Shown: one piece after another, positions 17,300 to 24,977 of the stretch
Position numbering within the stretch: the stretch's first letter is position 1
Layout of the letters: each line of letters starts with the position of its first letter
Assembly (NCBI GenBank): GCA_046152925.1
Contig: JBJXFX010000138.1
Location: forward strand, 1 to 33,448
DNA length: 33,448 bases
Origin: CAMAUF01 sp046152925
Lineage (GTDB): Bacteria; Chloroflexota; Dehalococcoidia; Tepidiformales; Tepidiformaceae
Direction: 5' to 3'
Notes under the pieces: model-generated
Database searches by the model: none
Seen by the model: the letters and a program-made list of their open reading frames with translations, nothing else
What the model was told of the DNA's origin: nothing
Made by a program: the position numbers and the translations under genes

Positions 17300-18124
17300 T
17301 CAGCGGCCGGTGAAACGCGGTTCGCGGCGCTCGCCGAACGAGCGCGCGCCTTCGCGGCGGTCGTCGGACATGTGGGTCGTGCTCAGCGCGATGGCGGAGA
17401 GTTCGAGCGCGCTTTCGAGGTCCATGTTCTGGGTCTTGTAGGCGAGCAGCTTGCCGAGCTTCTGGCCGATCGGGGGGCCGGCTTCGACGGCCCGCGCGAG
17501 GTCCATGGTCTTCGCCTCGAGGTCCTCCGGGGAAACGAGGTAGTTCGAGAGGCCGGCGGCGTGTGCCTCCTCGGCTGACATAAAGCGGCCCGTGGTCATC
17601 ATCTCCATGGCTTTTCGCCAGCCGATCACGCGGGGCAGGCTCCAGAAGCCGCCGAGGTCGGCGAAGAGGCCACGTTTCACATACGCCACCTGGAAGCGCG
17701 CGGCCGTGGAGATGACCGCCATGTCGCAATGCGCGACCATATCGAACCCAGCGCCGACGCAGACGCCGTTCACCGAGGCGATCACGGGGACATCGAGCCG
17801 CCGGAGGGCGAGATAGGTCTCGGACTCGTTGCGGAAAAAGAGCCGGGCGCCTTCGAGGTCTTCGTGCGACTCCGCGTCCGGGTAGAGGAGGCCATCGGGC
17901 CGGGCGCCGCCGCTGAAGTCGGCCCCAGCGCAGAAGCCGCGCCCGGACCCGGTGATGACGACGCAGCGGACGCTGCGGTCCGTGCGTGCGGCTTGGAAGG
18001 CGGCGCGGAGGTCGGCGAAGAGCTGCATGCTCAGCGCGTTGAGCTTCTCGGGGCGGTTCAGCGTGACCCAGAGGATGCCGCCGGTGTCGCCGCGGCGTTC
18101 GGTGAGGACGGTTTCGTAAGGCAT
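17300..18124 (-). CDS. Crotonase-family protein (enoyl-CoA hydratase/isomerase-like)
   Basis: 274 residues beginning MPYETVLTERRGDTGGILWVTLNRPEKLNALS. The oxyanion-hole parts are FCAGADFSGG and VNGVCVGAGFDMVAHCD. By alignment with classic enoyl-CoA hydratase the first catalytic Glu is Asp (GAGFDM) and the second is Tyr (VAYVKRG), so simple hydration is uncertain. Later come GGFWSLPRVIGWRKAMEMMTTG and the common C-terminal FGERREPRFTGR. It is paralogous to, but clearly different from, the crotonase at 13171. The C-terminus lies 4 nt from the P450 stop. It probably acts on a CoA thioester with a bulky acyl part; this is inference. Confidence 0.84.
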   Translation of the reverse strand: MPYETVLTERRGDTGGILWVTLNRPEKLNALSMQLFADLRAAFQAARTDRSVRCVVITGSGRGFCAGADFSGGARPDGLLYPDAESHEDLEGARLFFRNESETYLALRRLDVPVIASVNGVCVGAGFDMVAHCDMAVISTAARFQVAYVKRGLFADLGGFWSLPRVIGWRKAMEMMTTGRFMSAEEAHAAGLSNYLVSPEDLEAKTMDLARAVEAGPPIGQKLGKLLAYKTQNMDLESALELSAIALSTTHMSDDRREGARSFGERREPRFTGR

Positions 18125-18238
18125 GGTTGCGCTCCTCTTGGGGTTGGGCCGGAATTCTACGCCGTGCCGTCCGTCCCCTGCGGTGGTGGTGGGCTTGAGG
18201 ACGTCGGGCCTCCGGTTCCCAAGGCGACGGGCGGAGTT

Positions 18239-18244
18239 TAGGCT
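18239..18244 (+). promoter_or_regulatory. Putative -10 of a leaderless Uma2 transcript
   Basis: TAGGCT ends 6 nt before the ATG at 18251, with no Shine-Dalgarno site between. It matches the TANNNT pattern seen before several other starts here. Confidence 0.35.
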
Positions 18245-18250
18245 ACGAGC

Positions 18251-18820
18251 ATGACCGCCGCTCCGACTCTCGCCGTGGACGCCCCTGAAACCCTCTACCG
18301 CGGGTGCGACCGCGCCCAGACCATCGAGGACTGGTGGATCTACCCCGAGGACGGAAATCGGTATGAGTTCGTCGACGGGGTGTTTGTAGTTATGGCGCCA
18401 CCTGCGCTACGTCACCAGCGAGCCCTCGGGAAACTGCACTATGCCCTGGAGGGCTTCGCGCGAGCGCATGGTGGATTTGCCGGCGTCTCGTCCATCGGCG
18501 TGGCGCTTCCTACTGGACAGGGGTTCCAGCCAGACGTCCTCTACATTCGACCGGATAACGAGCACGTCCTGAGCGAGCGGGGAATCGAAGGAGTCCCCGA
18601 TCTGGTCGTCGAGGTGGCCTCTCCGAGCACGCGCCGGTACGACCGGCGCACGAAAGTGCCTGCCTATCTTGGCGCTGGGGTCGAGGAGGTCTGGATCGTC
18701 GACCTCGACGCGCGGACGACTGAAGTGCGTCGCGCTGATGGTGTGACGGTTTCGGTGTTTGGCGAGCGCATCCGCTCCCAGGTTGTGGACGTCGGCGACG
18801 GCGGGCTGGGAGCGCTTTAG
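18251..18820 (+). CDS. Uma2-family (DUF820) nuclease-like protein, intact
   Basis: 189 residues with the complete family layout: NRYEFVDGVFVVMAPP, HQRALGKLHYALEGF, the QPDVLYI strand, PDLVVEVASPSTRRYDRRTK and YLGAGVEEVWIVD, with the acidic and Lys residues of a PD-(D/E)xK core (Asp in QPD, Glu in VVEV, Lys in RRTK). These proteins are numerous in cyanobacteria and Chloroflexota, often as many paralogues per genome; a DNA-related role is presumed from the fold but not established. It is the intact counterpart of the frameshifted copy at 297-847, though the two are only distantly alike. No toxin, transposase or partner gene sits next to it. Confidence 0.82.
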   Translation: MTAAPTLAVDAPETLYRGCDRAQTIEDWWIYPEDGNRYEFVDGVFVVMAPPALRHQRALGKLHYALEGFARAHGGFAGVSSIGVALPTGQGFQPDVLYIRPDNEHVLSERGIEGVPDLVVEVASPSTRRYDRRTKVPAYLGAGVEEVWIVDLDARTTEVRRADGVTVSVFGERIRSQVVDVGDGGLGAL

Positions 18821-18888
18821 GGGCGCTCGCTATCCCCCAACCCGGGCGCACTTTAGCCTTCGAAGCCATTCCCGCCGGAGCGCCCGCC

Positions 18889-19881
18889 ATGACCCGCAAG
18901 CTTTCGATCATGATCACTTGGCAGTTCGACATGGACCGCCGGGACGCCATCGCGCTGGCCAAAATCGCTGACGAGTGCGGCGTCGATAGCTTTTGGGTGC
19001 CCGAGGGCTGGGCGCGGGATGCCTTCTCGCTGCTCATCTCGATCGCCGAGAAGACGGAACGGATCAAGCTTGCGACGGGCATCGTCAACGTCTACTCCCG
19101 CACGCCGGGGGCGCTCGCGCAGCAGTTCGCGACGCTCGACGAGTGGTCCGGCGGGCGGGCGATCATCGGGCTCGGCGCTTCGAGTGCGAACGTCATTGAG
19201 CATTTCCACGGCATGCCGTTCAACCCGTCGATCGCCCGCATCCGCGAAACCGTCGAGATCATCAACATGCTGATGCGGGGCGAGAAGCTCGTGTACTCGG
19301 GGAAGTGGTTCAAGATGGACCGCGGCTTCACGCTTCGCTTCAAGCCGGTGCGCGAGCACATCCCGGTCTACCTCGCCACGATGCACCCGAAGAGCGTGAA
19401 AATGACCGCCGAAGTCGCCGATGGCTGGATGCCGGTGATGATCCCGCGGTCGGCGATGAAGCAGGAGATCGACGCCTTCCGCGCCCACGCCGCTTCGGTG
19501 GGGCGCGACCCGAGCAAGCTCGAAGTCAAGATCGGCGGCGTCACCGTGAGCGACAACCCGCGGGCACGTGACAACGGCCGCGGGTTCACGGCCTTCTACA
19601 TCGCCCGAATGGGCACGTTCTACTACAACCAGCTCGTCCGCTTTGGCTATGGCGAAGAGGCGGCGATGGTGAAGCGCGTTTTCGACGAGCAAGGCTCGGC
19701 GGCCGCGGCCGCGGCCATCCCGGGCGAGATGCTCGATGACATGGGCTTCGCCGGCGACGCCGAAGCCTGCCGCCGCTATCTGATGGAAAATGAGGCGCTC
19801 GGCGTCGATGTGCACAGCATTTCCATCGATACGAAGGACCCGGTCGCCTTCGGCCGCGCGGTCGAGACACTGCTGCGGTAG
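18889..19881 (+). CDS. Luciferase-like, probably F420-dependent, oxidoreductase
   Basis: 330 residues from ATG 18889, with GGAG 8 nt upstream. It starts KLSIMITWQFDMDRRDAIAL, then ADECGVDSFWVPEGWARDAF, and carries RIKLATGIVNVYSRTPGALA, GRAIIGLGASS and PVYLATMHPKSVKMTAEVADGW. The last is typical of F420-dependent LLM enzymes related to methylene-H4MPT reductase and alcohol dehydrogenases. F420 rather than FMN use is inferred from family resemblance only. The same-strand alpha/beta hydrolase follows after 83 nt and may share the transcript. The product could be a dehydrogenation or reduction of a small organic molecule. Confidence 0.85.
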   Translation: MTRKLSIMITWQFDMDRRDAIALAKIADECGVDSFWVPEGWARDAFSLLISIAEKTERIKLATGIVNVYSRTPGALAQQFATLDEWSGGRAIIGLGASSANVIEHFHGMPFNPSIARIRETVEIINMLMRGEKLVYSGKWFKMDRGFTLRFKPVREHIPVYLATMHPKSVKMTAEVADGWMPVMIPRSAMKQEIDAFRAHAASVGRDPSKLEVKIGGVTVSDNPRARDNGRGFTAFYIARMGTFYYNQLVRFGYGEEAAMVKRVFDEQGSAAAAAAIPGEMLDDMGFAGDAEACRRYLMENEALGVDVHSISIDTKDPVAFGRAVETLLR

Positions 19882-19964
19882 GGCCGCGCAGGCGAGTAAA
19901 GCGCGGCGGCTCCTAGGCACCGGCTACGCTACGATCCCGCGACTACACCGACCGAGGTCGCTCC

Positions 19965-20753
19965 ATGCCCGTCGAAGCAACGCCCGTCGCCGTCCGCGGG
20001 GGCATGTTTAACCCGCCCGTCTTCCGCGCCGGCAAGGGCGGCCCGCTGCTCTACCTCCACGCCGCTGGCGGCCTGAAGGGCTTCACGCCCGACCTGGAAG
20101 CGCTCGCCCAAAGCTACGAGGTCATCGCTCCCGTGCTCCCCGGCTGGGAAGACACCGACGGGCTCCAGCACATCGACGATGTCTGGGACATGACCATCTT
20201 TCTCCAGGACCTCTGCGACGTCCTCGGCCTCAAGCAGATGAACGTCCTCGGTCACTCGCTTGGTGGGATGATGGCGGCGGAGCTCGCGGCGGCCCGGCCG
20301 GACATGGTGAAAAAGCTCGTGCTCACCTGCCCGGTGGGCTTCTGGATCCCGGAGACGCCCGTCGCGGACTTCTTCGCGATGATGCCGGCCGACCTCGTCC
20401 CGACGCTCTTCGGCGACCCGAACAGCCCGGCCGTGGCCCAGATGATGAAGCCGCCGGCGAACGAAGACGAACTCGCCCAGATGATGTACCTGAACGCCGT
20501 CAACCTCTCGGCGGCTGGCAAGTTCATGTGGCCGATCCCCGACCGCGGCCTCAAGAAGCGGATCTACCGGATCTCGTCGCCGACGCTCTTGCTTTGGGGC
20601 GATAGCGACCGCCTGACGCCCCCGGCCTACGGGGACCTCTTCCACAGCAAGATCGCCAGTTCCCAGCTGAAGGTGATCAAGGGCGCCGGCCACATGCTCC
20701 CGATCGAGAAGACCGAGGAGTATGTGGCCGAGATCAAGGGGTTCTTAGGCTAG
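19965..20753 (+). CDS. Alpha/beta hydrolase
   Basis: 262 residues. Nucleophile elbow GHSLGGMMAAE with Ser near residue 97, acid in LLLWGDSDRLTP, and His in GAGHMLPIEKTEEY give a complete Ser-Asp-His triad. The oxyanion region is LLYLHAAGG. Such proteins are esterases, C-C hydrolases (meta-cleavage products), haloperoxidase-like enzymes or epoxide hydrolases; the sequence does not decide. A Met- and Pro-rich cap lies between about residues 135 and 185. The stop codon overlaps the end of the degenerate hicA on the other strand. Confidence 0.88.
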   Translation: MPVEATPVAVRGGMFNPPVFRAGKGGPLLYLHAAGGLKGFTPDLEALAQSYEVIAPVLPGWEDTDGLQHIDDVWDMTIFLQDLCDVLGLKQMNVLGHSLGGMMAAELAAARPDMVKKLVLTCPVGFWIPETPVADFFAMMPADLVPTLFGDPNSPAVAQMMKPPANEDELAQMMYLNAVNLSAAGKFMWPIPDRGLKKRIYRISSPTLLLWGDSDRLTPPAYGDLFHSKIASSQLKVIKGAGHMLPIEKTEEYVAEIKGFLG

Positions 20754-20921
20754 TCGAGGAGCCTTCGAAACTCTTCCAACGAAACATCGAGTTGCTTGAG
20801 GACGCGGAAGCGCAACCGTGCCCCGATGCGTCCAGCGACGATGGCTCCCTTCGTGCCGCATGGGGCGAAAGCCGAGCCTCTCGGCCACACGTTCGACCTC
20901 GCGGGCCTTATACGACGGCAC
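20750..20921 (-). pseudogene. hicA: Degenerate hicA toxin remnant behind hicB
   Basis: A GTG at 20921, overlapping the end of hicB by 14 nt, opens a frame reading PSYKAREVERVAERLGFRP followed by MRHEGSHRRWTHRGTV. This is the dsRBD-like HicA N-terminus, including the key His in GSH. The expected central segment (V-P-x-H ... L-x-x-G-x-L-R) is missing. The frame then shifts; the HicA C-terminal helix is readable only in another frame as RVLKQLDVSLEEFRRLLD, ending at 20750. The total length of 172 nt is not a multiple of three. An internal deletion of roughly a dozen codons plus frame loss is the simplest account. A 58-residue frame does remain open to 20745, so a short altered protein is possible, but it should lack toxin activity. 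Confidence 0.6.
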
Positions 20922-21159
20922 GCAACTTCGGCGGGAACGCCCCCTCTATCAGGTCGCCCAAGTCCGGGACGTCAGGCGGGAGCGCTTCATCTCGCTCGCT
21001 GTATTCGTCGGCCACCATCGAGAAGACGAGACGAAGCTCCCGCCAGGCCTCCTCCGGCGTGGCGCCCATCGCGTGGCAGCCCGGGAGAGCCGGCGCATAG
21101 GCGAGGAAGTACGGCTCATCCGGGCAAACGATCACCGTGTACTGGTCGAGCGATGCCAT
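20908..21159 (-). CDS. hicB: HicB-family antitoxin-like protein
   Basis: 83 residues with the HicB beta-sheet pattern YTVIVCPDEPYFLAYAPALPGC, then HAMGATPEEAWRELRLVF, and a short acidic tail without an added helix-turn-helix. In a working pair HicB binds and neutralises the HicA mRNase. Here the partner that overlaps its 3' end is broken (20750-20921), so this is probably an orphan antitoxin. A TAGGAT hexamer 7 nt before the ATG and a weak GGAT purine run suggest its own, possibly leaderless, promoter. Confidence 0.75.
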   Translation of the reverse strand: MASLDQYTVIVCPDEPYFLAYAPALPGCHAMGATPEEAWRELRLVFSMVADEYSERDEALPPDVPDLGDLIEGAFPPKLRAVV

Positions 21160-21166
21160 CGCCCCG

Positions 21167-21172
21167 ATCCTA
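21167..21172 (-). promoter_or_regulatory. Putative -10 of a leaderless hicB transcript
   Basis: On the minus strand TAGGAT ends 7 nt before the hicB ATG. No convincing -35 is seen. Confidence 0.3.
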
Positions 21173-21187
21173 CCCCATCAGGTTTCG

Positions 21188-21508
21188 CTACTGCAGGGGA
21201 GACTTCGGCGTCGGCGTGAGGCGCGTGACCTTGATCTGGTCGCGGACCAACATGTGGGCGATTTTCGGCGCGATGACCGTGTTCCAGTGGTCGGACTTGT
21301 AGACCGCGTCGTAGAGCTGGACGCGCGCGGCTTCGTCCTTGAAGCGCCGGATCCAGACGTAGGCGCTTTCGTCCTCCTCGCCGGCGAACGACGCGAGGAT
21401 CACCATCCCCTTCGAGACTTGGAACGGGATGACGTCTTCCTCCATCACTTGGATGAAGGCCTCCCGGTTGCCAGGCGTGCAGGTGTATTGGCGGAGTTCG
21501 AAGAGCAA
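21188..21508 (-). CDS. NIPSNAP-family (dimeric alpha/beta barrel) protein
   Basis: 106 residues. The TTG at 21508 is preferred: GGAG lies 8 nt upstream and the protein then starts (M)LFELRQYTCTPGNREAF, exactly where NIPSNAP domains begin. Earlier in-frame starts up to 21577 would add non-homologous residues. Later come FQVSKGMVILASFAGEEDES and YVWIRRFKDEAARVQLYDAV, the usual NIPSNAP core. Such small barrels resemble ABM monooxygenases but most have no known reaction. It lies 28 nt before hicB and 52 nt after the methyltransferase, on the same strand. Confidence 0.82.
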   Translation of the reverse strand: MLFELRQYTCTPGNREAFIQVMEEDVIPFQVSKGMVILASFAGEEDESAYVWIRRFKDEAARVQLYDAVYKSDHWNTVIAPKIAHMLVRDQIKVTRLTPTPKSPLQ

Positions 21509-21560
21509 GCGGGGTACTCCAGTTGGGATAGCCCGGTTGTACCGCATCTCGCGCCCGTTG

Positions 21561-22307
21561 TCAGGCGAAGTCGGCAACGATCAGCCGGTAGCCGAGGTCG
21601 AGCTCGTCCAGCGGCAGCAACTCAGTGTGGTTTCGAGGCCACGCTCCGCTCTCCACGTCCTCGGCGAGTCGCCGAAGGCCGTGCTCCAATTCGGACGCCG
21701 TGAGCTTCCCAAACGCCGAGATCCCGGCGCGAGTCCGAGGGTCCAGGTAGGCCTCTGGCCGCCGCCAGTATGCCCCGAGGAAGCCGTCGAGGCAGTCATG
21801 GGGTACGGGCACGGGCGCCACGCGGCCACCGCCGAGAAGGTCGAGGACGCGTGGGATTTCGACGCCGGCGGCCCGATCGTTGAGTCCGATGCGGGGGAAA
21901 TAGTCCGCGACCAGCCAGAACGACTCGCTGACGTCTGGGTCCCAGCTCAGGATCACGGCGCGACGGGCGACGCGCCGCAGCTCCGCGAAGCCCGCGGCGA
22001 GGTCCGGCCAATGGTGAATCGTGAGGATGCAGAGGGCGGCGTCGACCGAAGCGTCGGGCAGCGGGATTCGCTCGGCGGTCGCGAGCGCGGCCGGTGCGGA
22101 CCCTGGCGGCCGCTGCGCGATCATCGTCGCAGAGGGCTCCACCGCGAGCACGGTTTGTGGCGGTTCGTAGGAGCCGGCGCCCGCGCCGACGTTGACGACG
22201 GAGCGGGCCTGGTCCAGTTCGGCCCAGATCTGGGCCTGAATCCGCGGGTCTGGGCGTCGCGTATTAGCGTAGGTCTTCCCGATCGCGTCGTAGAGCGGCG
22301 CGGTCAT
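21561..22307 (-). CDS. Class I SAM-dependent methyltransferase
   Basis: 248 residues. Motif I is VVNVGAGAGSYE, the acidic SAM-ribose strand is VLAVEPSATM, and post-motif regions read AERIPLPDASVDAALCILTIHHW, typical of Methyltransf_11 proteins related to UbiE. The C-terminal half (YFPRIG ... YWRRPEAYLDP) is the substrate domain and matches a common group of stand-alone methyltransferases. The start overlaps the stop of the MOSC gene by 4 nt (ATGA), so the two are translationally coupled. Substrate unknown. Confidence 0.87.
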   Translation of the reverse strand: MTAPLYDAIGKTYANTRRPDPRIQAQIWAELDQARSVVNVGAGAGSYEPPQTVLAVEPSATMIAQRPPGSAPAALATAERIPLPDASVDAALCILTIHHWPDLAAGFAELRRVARRAVILSWDPDVSESFWLVADYFPRIGLNDRAAGVEIPRVLDLLGGGRVAPVPVPHDCLDGFLGAYWRRPEAYLDPRTRAGISAFGKLTASELEHGLRRLAEDVESGAWPRNHTELLPLDELDLGYRLIVADFA

Positions 22308-22789
22308 GCTGGCGGCGCGACGGGCGCGAGCAGCGTTGCGGCGTCGCCGGCGCGGATCGTCCCCGGCTGGAGGACGCGCGCGTACACACGGCTCCAGCCT
22401 GGACGCAGGTTGTGGTGCATCCGGTTGAAGTCACCGCCCGCGAACCAGCGTGCGTTCGTGCGGCACGGCGTGGTGTAGCGGGTGACCTCGACCAGGACAT
22501 CCGGCCCGAGCCTGAGCTGTGCGCCAGGCACGACGGCGTCCCAGTCGACGCCGCGGAGCGTGACGTTCTCGCCTGTGGCTCCCGCGAAGATCGGGTGGCC
22601 CTCCGCAGCCATCGCCTCGATCCGTTCGATGCTGAAGAGGCAGAGGGCGCGCTCGGGTCCCCCGTGGATGTGGGGCGGCTCGTTGTGGCCGTCGCCAGCG
22701 AGGCCCAGTTCGGTGACTTCCGCCTCGACCACGGGGAGCTTTGGCACGCCGCCCCGCGAGATGCTCACTTGGACGATGCTTCCTGTCAT
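22304..22789 (-). CDS. MOSC-domain protein
   Basis: 161 residues from ATG 22789, with GGAGGG about 8 nt upstream. It is a stand-alone MOSC (molybdenum cofactor sulfurase C-terminal) domain: ISRGGVPKLPVVEAEVTELGLAGDGH, GATGENVTLRGVDW, and the conserved Cys in YTTPCRTNARWF, which in the family carries a sulfur or contacts molybdenum cofactor. It ends PGTIRAGDAATLLAP. Roles in the family include sulfur transfer and N-hydroxylamine reduction with a partner. The downstream methyltransferase overlaps it; why those two are linked is not known. Confidence 0.88.
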   Translation of the reverse strand: MTGSIVQVSISRGGVPKLPVVEAEVTELGLAGDGHNEPPHIHGGPERALCLFSIERIEAMAAEGHPIFAGATGENVTLRGVDWDAVVPGAQLRLGPDVLVEVTRYTTPCRTNARWFAGGDFNRMHHNLRPGWSRVYARVLQPGTIRAGDAATLLAPVAPPA

Positions 22790-22834
22790 CGGCGCCCTCC
22801 TGCCGGGCGATCGTAGCACGCCGGCAGGCGCGCC

Positions 22835-23236
22835 TCAGCCCGCGTTGAGGGCTAGCAGCTTTGCCTGTACCTCCTCGGGGATGGATACGCCGCGGCCCGT
22901 TGTCGTGTCGAGCCACGCCCAACGATGGGTGACCCGCGCGACGAGATGGCGGTCCGCCGCGGAGCGGATGACGAACTCCTGTTCGAACGACCGCGCATCC
23001 ACAGCCGTGGTCTCGACCGTGATCTCGGCGCCATCGCGCCAAGCGAGGGGCGCGGCGTAGACGGCGTGGGTTTCGCGTTGGACGGCGACTGTCGTCTCCG
23101 GCTTCGCGAAGCCCGCCGCCAACTCGAGGGCCGCGTAGGCCAGCTCCGTGAGCGCGAAGAGGACGCCAGCGTGGACGAAGCCGGTCGCCGCGAACGTGTC
23201 GGTGTGCCGAGTTGGCAAGGTGATCTGGAAGGGCAT
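22835..23236 (-). CDS. Hotdog-fold acyl-CoA thioesterase-like protein
   Basis: 133 residues, the usual size of a 4HBT/PaaI-FadM-like hotdog domain. The N-terminus reads FQITLPTRHTDTFAATGFVHAGVLF, with HTDT and VHAG in the positions of the catalytic region, followed by the long hotdog helix LTELAYAALELAAG. Then come VQRETHAVYAAPLAWRDGAEITV and FVIRSAADRHLVARVTHRW. The ATG at 23236 is chosen since homologous sequence starts there; a GTG 30 nt earlier is possible. It lies 55 nt downstream of an acyl-CoA synthetase on the same strand, so it may hydrolyse the same acyl-CoA. Confidence 0.8.
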   Translation of the reverse strand: MPFQITLPTRHTDTFAATGFVHAGVLFALTELAYAALELAAGFAKPETTVAVQRETHAVYAAPLAWRDGAEITVETTAVDARSFEQEFVIRSAADRHLVARVTHRWAWLDTTTGRGVSIPEEVQAKLLALNAG

Positions 23237-23291
23237 GGCGCGATATTGCCCCCGCCGGGACGCCACGGCAATCGCACGACTGCGGCCTCGC

Positions 23292-24860
23292 TCAGTTCAC
23301 GTTGCGGCTGCGCCCTTCCCAGTACGGCTTGCGCAGCTCGGTCTTGAGGATCTTCCCGGGGCCGCTCTTCGGGAGGGGTTCGGCGCGGATCACCACCTGC
23401 TTCGGGCACTTGTACCCCGCGATTTGTGCGCGGCAATGCTCGATGATCTCGTGCTCGGTGACGGTGGCGCCGTCTTTCGGCACGACGATCGCGAGGACGA
23501 TTTCGCCCCAGCGGTCGTCGGGTGCGCCGATCACGGCGGCTTCGAGCACCGCGGGGTGGGTGAAGATCACGTTCTCGACCTCGCTCGAATACACGTTCTC
23601 GCCGCCCGAGACGATCATGTCCTTCGAGCGGTCGACGATGTAAATGAAGTTGTCCTCGTCGACCGTCGCGAGGTCGCCCGTGTGCATGTAGCCGCGCTTC
23701 AGGGCTTCGGCCGTCGCGTCTTCGCGGCGCCAGTACCCGAGCATCACGTTCGGGCCGCGGGCGATGACCTCGCCAACTTCGCCCGGCTTCACATCCTTGC
23801 CCGTCTCGGGGTCGACGACGCGCACGTCCACGCCGGGGATCTCGCGGCCGCAGCTCGCGAGGCGGCGGTTCGCGGCCTCATCGACGCCACGGAAGTCGCA
23901 CCAGCGGTAGGGCATCACCGTGAGCAGCGGCGCTGTCTCGGTCATCCCATAGCCTTGCGTGAGGATCGGCCCAAAGACCTTGGCCGCCGCCAGGAGGCGG
24001 TCGACTGGCATCGGTGAAGCCCCGTAGACCATCTCGTTCAGGCTACTGACGTCGTAGGCGCCGATCCCGGGGAAGTTGACGAGTGCGTTGATCATCGTGG
24101 GGACGAGGATCGACTTGGTGACCTTGTGGTTCTGGATCGCCTCCAGCGTCCCTTGCGGGGTGAAGCCGGGGATGAAGACGTGCCTCGCGCCCATGAAGGT
24201 GAACGTGTAGCAGGCCCAGGCGTCGGCCAGGTGAAACATCGGCGCGACGTGGAGCCAGGAGTCGTCTTCGCGCACGCCGAGCATCGTCGCCGCGTGCACG
24301 GCGTTCGAGACGACGTTCCGCTGGCTGAGCATGACGCCTTTCGGGAGCCCGGTCGTCCCGCCGGTGTAGCAGAGGTCGAGCATGTCGTCGTCGTCCCATT
24401 CGCGGACGCTCCCCTGGAGCGGGGCGTTCTGGGTGAGGAGGTCCTCGTAGTCGATCATCCCGGGCGCGGCGCCATTCAAGCCGATCACGTGCTTGATGGC
24501 CGGCGTCTTCGCCTTGAACTGGTCGTAGAGGCCCTGGTATTCGAGCCCGAGGAGGAGCGCCTTCACCTCTCCGTGGTTGAGGATGTACTCAAGTTCCGCC
24601 GCGGCGAGGCGCGTGTTGAGCGGCGCGAGCGGCATCCCCGCGATGTCGGCGACGAAGTACGCCTCGAAGTAGCGATGCGAGTTGTTGGCGAGGATCGCGA
24701 TGTGGTCGCCCGGCTGGAGCCCGAGGCTGAGCAGGCCCGCCGCCAGGCGATGGATACGCTCCGAGGCCTCGTTGTACGTGTACGACGCGTCGCCATCGAT
24801 GATTGCGGTCTTGTTGCCGTAGAGCTTCGTGGCGTGGGAGAGGATGTCGCGCAGCAGCAT
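23292..24860 (-). CDS. AMP-binding acyl-CoA synthetase (long-chain/fatty-acid type)
   Basis: 522 residues, full length. The adenylation P-loop is YTGGTTGLPKGVML, the A5 motif is QGYGMTE, the A7 region is GYMHTGDLATVD, then DRSKDMIVSGGENVYSSEVE, and the A10 Lys is in PKSGPGKILK. All key residues are present. It activates a carboxylic acid with ATP to an acyl-AMP and then to acyl-CoA in the cytoplasm. The start at 24860 has a weak purine stretch. It is followed by the thioesterase, and the window also carries two crotonases and a dienoyl-CoA-reductase-like flavoprotein, fitting a beta-oxidation-like route. Chain length or ring structure of the acid cannot be told. Confidence 0.93.
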   Translation of the reverse strand: MLLRDILSHATKLYGNKTAIIDGDASYTYNEASERIHRLAAGLLSLGLQPGDHIAILANNSHRYFEAYFVADIAGMPLAPLNTRLAAAELEYILNHGEVKALLLGLEYQGLYDQFKAKTPAIKHVIGLNGAAPGMIDYEDLLTQNAPLQGSVREWDDDDMLDLCYTGGTTGLPKGVMLSQRNVVSNAVHAATMLGVREDDSWLHVAPMFHLADAWACYTFTFMGARHVFIPGFTPQGTLEAIQNHKVTKSILVPTMINALVNFPGIGAYDVSSLNEMVYGASPMPVDRLLAAAKVFGPILTQGYGMTETAPLLTVMPYRWCDFRGVDEAANRRLASCGREIPGVDVRVVDPETGKDVKPGEVGEVIARGPNVMLGYWRREDATAEALKRGYMHTGDLATVDEDNFIYIVDRSKDMIVSGGENVYSSEVENVIFTHPAVLEAAVIGAPDDRWGEIVLAIVVPKDGATVTEHEIIEHCRAQIAGYKCPKQVVIRAEPLPKSGPGKILKTELRKPYWEGRSRNVN

Positions 24861-24964
24861 GGTGGGCCTCCGGGGTTGTCGACGGGAGATGGTACCCGCT
24901 CCTGCTGCTGCAATCCGCTTCGTGGGACGCGTCCCGTTGTCGCTCCGGCGGTCGAACCTCCTGA

Positions 24965-24970
24965 TAGACT
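24965..24970 (+). promoter_or_regulatory. Putative -10 of a leaderless ATP-grasp transcript
   Basis: TAGACT ends 7 nt before the ATG at 24978, and no Shine-Dalgarno site intervenes. A TTGTCG at 24938-24943 is 21 nt upstream, too far for a normal -35. Confidence 0.35.
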
Positions 24971-24977
24971 CGCGCGC

